Assembly: GCF_003851545.1 (NCBI RefSeq)
Contig: NZ_BHVX01000002.1
Span: 62,001 to 126,000 of the forward strand
From: Ralstonia sp. SET104
GTDB taxonomy: Bacteria; Pseudomonadota; Gammaproteobacteria; Burkholderiales; Burkholderiaceae
Length of the DNA stretch: 64,000 bases
Direction: 5' to 3'
The notes beneath the pieces are model-generated. The model was given only the letters and a program-made list of their open reading frames with translations, had not been told where the DNA came from and made no database searches. Numbering within the stretch: the first letter of the stretch is position 1; each line of letters opens with the position of its first letter. A program made the translations under genes and the position numbers. Below, piece by piece: positions 57,574 to 64,000 of this stretch.

Positions 57574-58028
57574 AGGGAGTTTTGCGCGCACTGGTTTCCG
57601 CCATCGGTATCACTGTTCTGATGGCGGGTTGCGCGTCGGGGGTGAAGTATTCCGAGATGGCTTCGACGATTCCGACCATCAAGCAGGATCAAGGCCGCGT
57701 GTACTTCTTCCGCTCGTCGTCAATGATGGGTGCCGCGTTGCAGCCCGACGTCAAGCTCAATAACGAGGTGGTTGGCCAGTCCAAGCCGGGCGGCTTCTTC
57801 TATGTCGATCGTCCGGCCGGCAAGTACGTTGTGTCGACAGCGACGGAGACGGAGAAGACGCTGAGCTTCGCACTGGACGCCGGCGAGACCAAGTACGTGC
57901 GCACGTCGGTATCGTTTGGTCTGCTGGTCGGCCGCATCGTGCCGGAGCTGGAAACGCCGGAGAAGGCGCAAGCCGAGCTGCCGTCGTTGAGCTTTGCGCC
58001 TAACCAGCCGCCGGTTGCCAAGAAGTAA
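57570..58028 (+). CDS. DUF2846-type lipoprotein
   Basis: A 152-residue lipoprotein. Signal MKGVLRALVSAIGITVLMAGC ends at lipobox Cys21. The mature part matches DUF2846: DQGRVYFFRSSSMMGAALQPDVKLNNEVVGQSKPGGFFYVDRPAGKYVVSTATETEK and YVRTSVSFGLLVGRI. The function of the family is unknown; related proteins are found in envelope stress or host-contact settings. AGGAGAA precedes the ATG. A strong terminator follows at 58047-58076. Confidence 0.82.
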   Translation: MKGVLRALVSAIGITVLMAGCASGVKYSEMASTIPTIKQDQGRVYFFRSSSMMGAALQPDVKLNNEVVGQSKPGGFFYVDRPAGKYVVSTATETEKTLSFALDAGETKYVRTSVSFGLLVGRIVPELETPEKAQAELPSLSFAPNQPPVAKK

Positions 58029-58046
58029 GTTGTATCGCCGAAAAAG

Positions 58047-58076
58047 AAGCCCGCACGATGCGGGCTTTTTTGTTTT
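58047..58076. terminator. Intrinsic terminator after the lipoprotein pair
   Basis: An 8-bp stem (AGCCCGCA/TGCGGGCT) around CGA, followed on the plus strand by a T-rich run and preceded by an A-rich stretch on the other side. It can serve both convergent transcripts (lipoproteins and suhB). Confidence 0.88.
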
Positions 58077-58091
58077 GGCTTGGCGTATCAA

Positions 58092-58904
58092 TCAAGCCTC
58101 AGCCTTCGACCGCGAGAACGGTGAGGTGATCTTGATCATCTGCACGAAGGCCTTCGGGTTGCCGGCCAGGATTTCGCCTTGGTCGAGGTAGCCCGATTCG
58201 CCAGTGTAGTTGCCGACCAGGCCGCCCGATTCGGTCACCAGCAGCGAGCCGGCGGCCATGTCCCATTTGCTCAGGCCTTGCTCGAAGAAGCCGTCGAGGC
58301 GGCCGCAGGCCACGTAGGCGAGGTCCAGCGCGGCTGCGCCCGGACGACGCAGGCCAGTGCAGCTTTCCGTCATGGTGGCGAACAGGCGGGTGTAGTCGTA
58401 CAGGCCTTCAAGGTCGCGGTATGGGAAGCCGGTGCCGATCAGGCAGTCGGCCAGCTTGTCGCGGCGCGTAACGCGGATGCGGCGGTTGTTCAGGAACGCG
58501 CCGGCGCCCTTGGAGGCAGTGAAGAGTTCGTCGCGCGTCGGGTCGTACACCACGGCCTGGGTAACGACGCCGCGCTGCATCAGCGCAATCGACACGCCAT
58601 ATTGCGGGAAGCCGTGGATGAAGTTGGTGGTGCCGTCCAGCGGATCGATGACCCAGACGTTTTCGCTGGCGGTTTCGCCATCGGCCCAGGATTGGCCGGA
58701 CTCTTCCGCTAAAATCGCGTGATCGGGGTAGGCAGTCTTGATGACTTCGATGATCGCTGCTTCAGCCGCGCGATCGACTTCGGTAACGAAATCGTTGTGT
58801 TGTTTGCGCTCGGTGCGCAGGCCATCGACGTCGAAGGACGCGCGGTTGATGACAGTGCCGGCCTTGCGAGCAGCCCGGACGGCGATATTGAGCATCGGAT
58901 GCAT
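58092..58904 (-). CDS. suhB: Inositol monophosphatase SuhB
   Basis: A 270-residue Mg-dependent phosphatase that also acts in rRNA transcription antitermination in E. coli. [42 protein letters not shown] and [18 protein letters not shown] supply the metal and substrate residues. ATG at 58904 follows GGAG by 7 bp. Divergent from trmJ. Confidence 0.95.
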   Translation of the reverse strand: MHPMLNIAVRAARKAGTVINRASFDVDGLRTERKQHNDFVTEVDRAAEAAIIEVIKTAYPDHAILAEESGQSWADGETASENVWVIDPLDGTTNFIHGFPQYGVSIALMQRGVVTQAVVYDPTRDELFTASKGAGAFLNNRRIRVTRRDKLADCLIGTGFPYRDLEGLYDYTRLFATMTESCTGLRRPGAAALDLAYVACGRLDGFFEQGLSKWDMAAGSLLVTESGGLVGNYTGESGYLDQGEILAGNPKAFVQMIKITSPFSRSKAEA

Positions 58905-59073
58905 GAGGGATCTCCGCGCCTGGCGTGCCGATTTTTCGGAAGCGGCCGCAGGCGAACAACACAACAAATTGTAGAAGAACGAGCGGCGGGCCAATCACAT
59001 GATCCTGCCCGCCGTCAAAAGAGTGACCGTATTGTATATGAACCCCGCCCCCGGCGCCCCGCGAATTGCGCCA

Positions 59074-59931
59074 ATGAGCACATCGAACACTACCCCCGTC
59101 GACCCTGAAACGCTGCGCCAGCGTGCCGCGCGTTGCCGCTTCGTGCTGGTGGAGACCAGCCACCCTGGCAATGTCGGCTCCACGGCACGCGCCCTCAAGA
59201 CGATGGGGTTTGGCGAGCCCGGCAGCTTCATACTCGTGCGCCCGCGCGAGGGCTCTGGTCAGTCTCACCAGTCCCACGCCGATGCCGTTGCCATGGCAAG
59301 CGGCGCAGACGACGTGCTGGCTGGCGCCCGCGTGGTTGACCACATTGGCGAGGCGCTGGCTGGCGCCTCGCTCACCATTGCGCTGACGGCCCGCCCGCGC
59401 GAATTCGGCCCACGCCGTATCGGCCCGCGCGCCGCAGCCGAAGAGGTGGCTGCATTGCTGGCCGCACCGGACGCCACCGTCGCCTTCGTCTTCGGTAATG
59501 AGCGCTTTGGCTTGCCCAACGAGGTGGTGGACCGCTGCCACGTCGTCACGCACATTCCGGCCAACCCGGCGTATGCATCGCTGAACTTGTCGCAGGCGGT
59601 GCAGTTGATTGCGTATGAAGTGCGCATGGCGCTGCTGGCCGACACCGGCACCGGTGACACCCGCATGGAAGGTGTCGGCTTTGTCGGCGAACCGGCTACA
59701 GCGGAGCAGATCGACGGGATGTTTGAGCACCTCGAGCAGGGCCTTGTCGAGATCGGTTTTCTCGACCCCGCACAGCCGAAGAAGCTGATGCCGCGCCTGC
59801 GGCGGCTGTTTGCCCGCACGCAGTTGGAGAGCGAGGAGGTCAACATCCTGCGCGGGATCGCCAAGCGCATGCTTGGCCGTCGTGCCGAAGCGGTTGCCCC
59901 GCCCACCGGCGCAGCCGACGACTGTCGCTGA
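59074..59931 (+). CDS. trmJ: tRNA 2'-O-methyltransferase TrmJ
   Basis: A 285-residue SPOUT methyltransferase that modifies position 32 of tRNAs. VLVETSHPGNVGSTARALKTMGFGEPGSFILVRPRE and the knot region FVFGNERFGLPNEVVDRCHVVTHIP plus YASLNLSQAVQLIAYEV are diagnostic. A longer in-frame start at 59038 falls on the promoter-like TATTGTATATG, so I prefer 59074. The C-terminal domain is intact. Divergent from suhB, a commonly conserved arrangement. Confidence 0.92.
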   Translation: MSTSNTTPVDPETLRQRAARCRFVLVETSHPGNVGSTARALKTMGFGEPGSFILVRPREGSGQSHQSHADAVAMASGADDVLAGARVVDHIGEALAGASLTIALTARPREFGPRRIGPRAAAEEVAALLAAPDATVAFVFGNERFGLPNEVVDRCHVVTHIPANPAYASLNLSQAVQLIAYEVRMALLADTGTGDTRMEGVGFVGEPATAEQIDGMFEHLEQGLVEIGFLDPAQPKKLMPRLRRLFARTQLESEEVNILRGIAKRMLGRRAEAVAPPTGAADDCR

Positions 59932-60080
59932 CCTTCTTGAAAGCCGCCCGTTGTTGATAAAACGGGGCGGCATCCCCTGCATGTCGGGCTAAAACCCTTG
60001 CCGTGGTGCGGTAAGGGAATGCCTTACACTGCCCTCAGCGCTTTGCGCATATAGATACAACGATCCACACACGACCCAAG

Positions 60081-60827
60081 ATGTTCACACGCATTCGCGA
60101 AGATATCGGCGCCATCATGGAGCGAGACCCGGCCGCACGCAGCCGCTGGGAAGTGCTGACCTGCTATCCGGGTCTGCACGCCGTCATCGTCCATCGGGTC
60201 GCGCATGCGTGTTGGCACGGTGGCTTCAAGTTGCTCGGGCGGTGGTTCTCGCACCTCGGGCGCTTCCTGACCGGCATCGAGATTCACCCCGGCGCGACCA
60301 TCGGCCGGCGCGTGTTTATCGATCACGGCATGGGCGTCGTGATTGGCGAGACGGCGGACATCGGCGACGACTGCACGATCTACCAGGGCGTGACGCTGGG
60401 CGGAACCTCGCTCTACAAGGGCGCCAAGCGACACCCGACGCTCGGCAAGGGCGTGGTGGTCAGCGCGGGCGCCAAGGTGCTCGGCGGATTCGTCATCGGG
60501 GATGGCGCGCGCGTTGGCTCCAACGCGGTGGTGCTCAAGCCGGTGCCGCCGGGCGCAACGGCGGTTGGCATTCCGGCGCGCATCATTGAGCGCGATGTGG
60601 CGGCCGAGGCTAAGTCTGCGCTCAAGCAGGAGTTTTCAGCCTACGGCATCACGCCGGATGCGGATGACCCGGTGTCACTCGCGCTCAAGCGGTTGATTGA
60701 CCACAGCGAGCTTCAGCAGGAGCGTATCGACTCGATTCTCTCTGCGCTCGATCGCCTGGGCGCGCATCTGGAGAACTCGCCGAACGACCCGTTCGACGCG
60801 AGCGAGCTGAAACGGATGCTCAAGTAA
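60081..60827 (+). CDS. cysE: Serine O-acetyltransferase
   Basis: A 248-residue enzyme that acetylates serine for cysteine synthesis. The N-terminal helical domain includes [32 protein letters not shown]. The left-handed beta-helix has [44 protein letters not shown] and [22 protein letters not shown]. Feedback inhibition by cysteine is usual. A C-terminal helix and acidic tail follow. It is convergent with lpxH. Confidence 0.95.
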   Translation: MFTRIREDIGAIMERDPAARSRWEVLTCYPGLHAVIVHRVAHACWHGGFKLLGRWFSHLGRFLTGIEIHPGATIGRRVFIDHGMGVVIGETADIGDDCTIYQGVTLGGTSLYKGAKRHPTLGKGVVVSAGAKVLGGFVIGDGARVGSNAVVLKPVPPGATAVGIPARIIERDVAAEAKSALKQEFSAYGITPDADDPVSLALKRLIDHSELQQERIDSILSALDRLGAHLENSPNDPFDASELKRMLK

Positions 60828-60843
60828 GGAAGGGCAGTACGGC

Positions 60844-61662
60844 TTATGCGGCCGCTTGCTCGACCGTCAGCGCACCGTTTTCCAGCTTGAGGAAGGCGCC
60901 GCGCGGCTGTGCGTGATCGAAATCCCAGTCCGAGAGCACCCAGCGCTCGCCGCTCGGCTCGTGGTGCCGTTGCGGGCGGTGCGTGTGGCCGTGGATCAGC
61001 GTGGGTGAGCCTGCTGCCTTGAACAGTGCATCAACGGCGTCGGGGGCCACGTCGCCCATCACCGCGGCGGCGCGTGGTTCACCCACAACGTTGGCTGATA
61101 TGGCGCGGCCGGCTTCGCTTTCCGCGCGCATCTTCTGCGCAATCTTCAGCCGCCAGTGCAGCGGCATCGCCAGGAAAATCCGCTGCACCCAGCGTTTGCG
61201 CGTCCAGTGGCGAAAGCGCATGTACGCCGTGTCGCGCGTGCAAAGGGCGTCGCCATGGGCAAGCACGATGCGCTGGCCATCATCGGCTTCGAGCACGGCG
61301 GGGTCGGGCAGCAGCGTGGCATGCGCGGCAGCCAGAAAACGCTTGCCGAGCAGGAAGTCACGATTGCCGTGCATGAACAGTACACGCGTGCCGGCCGGCG
61401 CAAGTTCGGCGAGCAGGTTGGCGATGTGCTGATGGAACGGATCAGCCAGCTCTTCGTCGCCGACCCAGTATTCGAAGAAGTCACCCAGGATGACAAGCGT
61501 GCGTGCCTCGCGGGCGCGTGTGCGCAGGAAGCGCTCGAGCGCGGCGGCGGTGGCCGGCATGCTGGCCGTCAGGTGCAAATCCGAAATAAAAAACACCGGC
61601 CCCGAAACCCGGACCGGTGTCTTCAGCGCGGATGCCTGTAAGGCGTGCGCTGTGTCGATCAT
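60844..61662 (-). CDS. lpxH: UDP-2,3-diacylglucosamine pyrophosphatase LpxH
   Basis: A 272-residue membrane-associated metallophosphoesterase making lipid X for lipid [40 protein letters not shown] and [10 protein letters not shown] give the full calcineurin metal set. It overlaps ppiB (ATGA, 61659-61662), so translation is coupled. Confidence 0.95.
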   Translation of the reverse strand: MIDTAHALQASALKTPVRVSGPVFFISDLHLTASMPATAAALERFLRTRAREARTLVILGDFFEYWVGDEELADPFHQHIANLLAELAPAGTRVLFMHGNRDFLLGKRFLAAAHATLLPDPAVLEADDGQRIVLAHGDALCTRDTAYMRFRHWTRKRWVQRIFLAMPLHWRLKIAQKMRAESEAGRAISANVVGEPRAAAVMGDVAPDAVDALFKAAGSPTLIHGHTHRPQRHHEPSGERWVLSDWDFDHAQPRGAFLKLENGALTVEQAAA

Positions 61663-62165
61663 TCGATCACTTCAGCGCTTTCGATGACCACGTCTTCCAT
61701 CGGCACATCCTGGTGGAAGCCACGGTTGCCCGTGCGCACCGAATGGATCTTGTCGACCACATCCATGCCTTCCGTCACTTTGCCGAACACGGCGTAGCCC
61801 CAGCCTTGCGGCGTTGGCGAGCTGTGGTTCAGGAAGTCATTGTCGACCGTGTTGATAAAGAACTGCGCGGTGGCCGAGTGCGGATCATTGGTGCGTGCCA
61901 TGGCAATGCTGCCACGCTCGTTCTTCAGGCCGTTGTTGGCTTCGTTGTCGATCGGCGCCTTGGTGGGCTTCTGGCTCATTTTCTCGCCCGGCTCGAAGCC
62001 ACCGCCCTGGATCATGAAGCCCTTGATGACGCGGTGGAACACCGTGCCGTTGTAGTGGCCGTCCTTCACATAGGCGACAAAGTTGGCAACCGACTTGGGT
62101 GCTTTTTCAGCGTCCAGCGCCAGGGTGATGTCGCCGTGGTTGGTGTGCAGCTTGACTTGGGTCAT
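61659..62165 (-). CDS. ppiB: Cytoplasmic cyclophilin PpiB
   Basis: A 168-residue prolyl isomerase. [54 protein letters not shown] is the cyclophilin core with the catalytic Arg, and [37 protein letters not shown] complete it. No signal peptide, so cytoplasmic. It lies between ppiA and lpxH in one cluster. Confidence 0.95.
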   Translation of the reverse strand: MTQVKLHTNHGDITLALDAEKAPKSVANFVAYVKDGHYNGTVFHRVIKGFMIQGGGFEPGEKMSQKPTKAPIDNEANNGLKNERGSIAMARTNDPHSATAQFFINTVDNDFLNHSSPTPQGWGYAVFGKVTEGMDVVDKIHSVRTGNRGFHQDVPMEDVVIESAEVIE

Positions 62166-62216
62166 GGTGAGTTCCTTGGGGGATGCGAAATACGTTGTTC
62201 GGGCGTTGCGGGGACG

Positions 62217-62798
62217 TTACTTGGAGACGACGGTGGCCGATTCAATCAGGATCGGCTTCACGGGCACGTTCTGGTGCGGGAACTTGGTGGTGGTTTCCAC
62301 CGCCTTGATCTTGTCGATGGTGTCGGTGCCATCGACCACCTTGCCGAAGACGGTATAGCCGTAGCCGTCCTGACCAGGGTAGTTCAGCATGTTGTTATCG
62401 ACCACGTTCACATAAAACTGCGCGGTGGCGGAGTTCGGATCCATCGTGCGGGCCATGGCGATCGTGTACTTGTCGTTCTTCAGGCCGTTCTTCGATTCGA
62501 TCTCAACCGGCGGGCGCGTGTCCTTCTGCTTCATGTCGGGCGTGAAGCCGCCGCCCTGGATCATGAAGCCATCCATCACACGGTGGAAGATCGTGCCCTT
62601 GTAGAAGCCGTCCTTCACGTATTGCAGGAAGTTGGCGACCGTCTTGGGTGCCTTGTCCGGATACACCTCGACGGTGAAGTTACCCATCGACGTCTTGAAT
62701 TGGACGCGCTGTGCGGAAGCGGTGGCTGCCGTGGCTGCGGTGGCGGTTACGGCCAGTGCACACACGAGCCCGGCAAAGAGAGAGCGGATACGGAGCAT
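62217..62798 (-). CDS. ppiA: Periplasmic cyclophilin PpiA
   Basis: A 193-residue prolyl isomerase with a Sec signal (SLFAGLVCALAVTATAATAATASA) directing it to the periplasm. The cyclophilin core ([58 protein letters not shown]) is clear. It is a paralogue of the neighbouring ppiB, about half identical by eye, so a local duplication with retargeting is likely. Confidence 0.93.
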   Translation of the reverse strand: MLRIRSLFAGLVCALAVTATAATAATASAQRVQFKTSMGNFTVEVYPDKAPKTVANFLQYVKDGFYKGTIFHRVMDGFMIQGGGFTPDMKQKDTRPPVEIESKNGLKNDKYTIAMARTMDPNSATAQFYVNVVDNNMLNYPGQDGYGYTVFGKVVDGTDTIDKIKAVETTTKFPHQNVPVKPILIESATVVSK

Positions 62799-62849
62799 GG
62801 TCAGGAAGAGAGCGCTTGGGGTGGGAAAAGCAGGATCGGCCGCGTCTTC

Positions 62850-63500
62850 TTATTGACGCTTCGCCGGCTTGGCACTCACGCCGCTGGCTGCGGGCAGCGT
62901 GGTCGTGACGGGTTTGGACGCAGGATGTACGCCCGGCAGGTCGGGCAGGGCATCCAGGCGTGCGCGCGCGGCGGCGTTCTTCGGGTTCAGCTTGATCGCG
63001 TTCTGGTACGACTGTGCAGCCAGGCGAACGTAGACATCGCCAAGATTGGATTGCGCCAGCGCGTTTTCCGGCGCCACGCGGTTCGCCATGATCAGGCTGT
63101 CACGGGCACGGAGCAGTTCACCGCGCTCGGCGTACAACGCCGCCAGGTTGATGTACGGCTCGGGCAGTTCCGGGAAATCCTGCGTCATCTGGCTGAAGGC
63201 GACGATGGCATCGTCGGCGCGGCCCAGGCCGGCAAGTGCTACGCCGCGCTGGAAGCGGGCCTGCGCGTTGCGTGGCTGCGAGGCGACGTCTTTGTCCAGT
63301 TCGGCCAGTGCCTGCGCGTATTGCTTCTTGGTCAATTCGTCGTCGATGCGCTTCTGGCGCGCGACCTGCGGGGCTTGCTGCGTGCTGGGCATCAAGTCGG
63401 CCGGCAAGGCGAAGCCGGCGGTCTGGGCAAGGGCCGGTGCCGCTGACACGGCGAGCAGGCAAGCCAGGGTTGCAGCGGTCTGACGCAGCGGTCTGTTCAT
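62850..63500 (-). CDS. Tetratricopeptide-repeat protein, exported
   Basis: A 216-residue protein with a signal peptide (LACLLAVSAAPALA). The mature part has about three TPR-like repeats, with YAQALAELDKDVASQPRNAQARFQRGVALAGLGRADDAIVAFSQM and PEPYINLAALYAERGELLRARDSLIMANRVAPENALAQSNLG. The Pro-rich C terminus may be flexible. Probably a periplasmic scaffold. It heads the cluster with ppiA, ppiB and lpxH, divergent from cysS. Confidence 0.85.
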   Translation of the reverse strand: MNRPLRQTAATLACLLAVSAAPALAQTAGFALPADLMPSTQQAPQVARQKRIDDELTKKQYAQALAELDKDVASQPRNAQARFQRGVALAGLGRADDAIVAFSQMTQDFPELPEPYINLAALYAERGELLRARDSLIMANRVAPENALAQSNLGDVYVRLAAQSYQNAIKLNPKNAAARARLDALPDLPGVHPASKPVTTTLPAASGVSAKPAKRQ

Positions 63501-63753
63501 GAGAATCGGTTCCGTTATACTCCGCCGCATTCTAACAAACCGTCTTTGCGCGTAGCGGCGGCCGTGCGTGCCGGGAAGGGTTCTTGACGGGGAGCATGCC
63601 AGGCGCGCCGGCAGGCCGCCCTGTCAGCGCAGTTCCGGTAAGATATGCCGCTAGTTTTGCAGGCGCCGCGCCGGCGCCGATTGCCTCCAATTTAGTCCGC
63701 CCGCAAGGTTGTATCTCGCATGCGCGGCGCGCTGAGTCTCCCGACACCGCTTC

Positions 63754-64000
63754 ATGGAATCACTCAAGATCTACAACACGCTCGCGCGTGAGAAACAGAC
63801 GTTCGTCCCCATCGAGCCCGGTCATGTGCGCATGTACGTGTGCGGGATGACGGTGTACGACTACTGTCACGTCGGGCATGCGCGGGTCATGGTGGTCTTT
63901 GACATGGTGCAGCGCTGGCTGCGCGCGGCTGGTTACAACGTGACCTACGTGCGCAACATCACCGACATTGATGACAAGATCATCAGGCGTGCGGTTGAAA
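63754..64000 (+). CDS. cysS: Cysteinyl-tRNA synthetase, N-terminal part (cut by window end)
   Basis: The first 82 codons of a class I synthetase: [54 protein letters not shown], with the zinc Cys in YVCGMTVYD and the HIGH-like HVGHAR, then [10 protein letters not shown]. The gene runs off the window at 64000, so no statement on its C-terminal half is possible. Confidence 0.96.
   Translation, partial: MESLKIYNTLAREKQTFVPIEPGHVRMYVCGMTVYDYCHVGHARVMVVFDMVQRWLRAAGYNVTYVRNITDIDDKIIRRAVE

Noticed and set aside
61617-63446. 609-codon plus-strand frame over ppiB, ppiA and the TPR gene
   Set aside because: Antisense shadow of three conserved genes.

Overview
The window is a high-GC chromosomal segment from a betaproteobacterium, most likely a Ralstonia (R. 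pickettii/solanacearum lineage). This inference rests on protein character and on gene order (fdxA, recJ, lol genes, tatD, comEC, pyrG-kdsA-eno-ftsB, trpS, dapA-bamC, mutS, cysE, lpxH, cysS), not on a database search. Coding is dense, with short intergenic gaps and several ATGA-type overlaps.

Region 1 (127-8259) is an integrated mobile element of about 8.1 kb in the 3' end of a tRNA-Lys(CTT) gene. A 49-bp perfect repeat of the tRNA 3' end (127-175 and 8211-8259) marks the two attachment sites. A 19-bp repeat lies just inside each end and probably binds the integrase arm domain. Left to right it carries a tyrosine integrase, a HigBA-type toxin-antitoxin pair, an unknown protein, two small DNA-binding proteins, a zinc-finger/Toprim primase-like protein, a RepA-type ATPase, a 41-residue mini-protein, an SSB-like protein and a small basic protein. 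No capsid, tail or conjugation genes are visible, so it resembles a phage-satellite or P4-like replicating island. At the right end, in the opposite orientation, sit a polytopic membrane protein and a 92-residue soluble protein of unknown function. These are the best candidates here for an undescribed accessory (possibly anti-phage) system. The element also brings its own terminator, replacing the tRNA terminator it displaced.

Region 2 (8287-20483) is core: a YeiE/YeiH-like regulator-transporter pair, a DUF899 protein, tRNA-Leu and tRNA-Asn, 7Fe ferredoxin, RecJ with an RpfE-like partner, the lipoprotein-release transporter LolF-LolD, TatD and the DNA-uptake channel ComEC.

Region 3 (20589-25826) is a five-gene run: permuted ATP-grasp, alpha-E protein, transglutaminase-like protease, Anbu proteasome-like peptidase and an alpha/beta hydrolase. 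The first four form a known but biochemically unresolved peptide-ligase/peptidase association.

Region 4 (25918-45519) is housekeeping: CTP synthase, KDO8P synthase, enolase, FtsB, Hsp33, a gamma-carbonic-anhydrase homologue, a ferritin-like DUF455 protein, a ferredoxin-NADP reductase, PHP phosphatase, YciO/Sua5 protein, site-2 protease, TrpRS, DapA, BamC, a WalJ-like beta-lactamase-fold protein, an Ala-rich lipoprotein, a ROXA-type ribosomal oxygenase and a SlyD-type isomerase.

Region 5 (45540-46607) is a small low-GC scar holding a gene fragment without a convincing start and the 3' end of an IS3-family transposase.

Region 6 (46608-64000) returns to core: a metallophosphoesterase with MutS, a LysR regulator, two adjacent chemoreceptors both ending in DWETF, MOSC and glutamine-amidotransferase proteins, a translationally coupled lipoprotein pair, SuhB, TrmJ, CysE, an lpxH-ppiB-ppiA-TPR cluster, and the start of cysS, cut by the window end.
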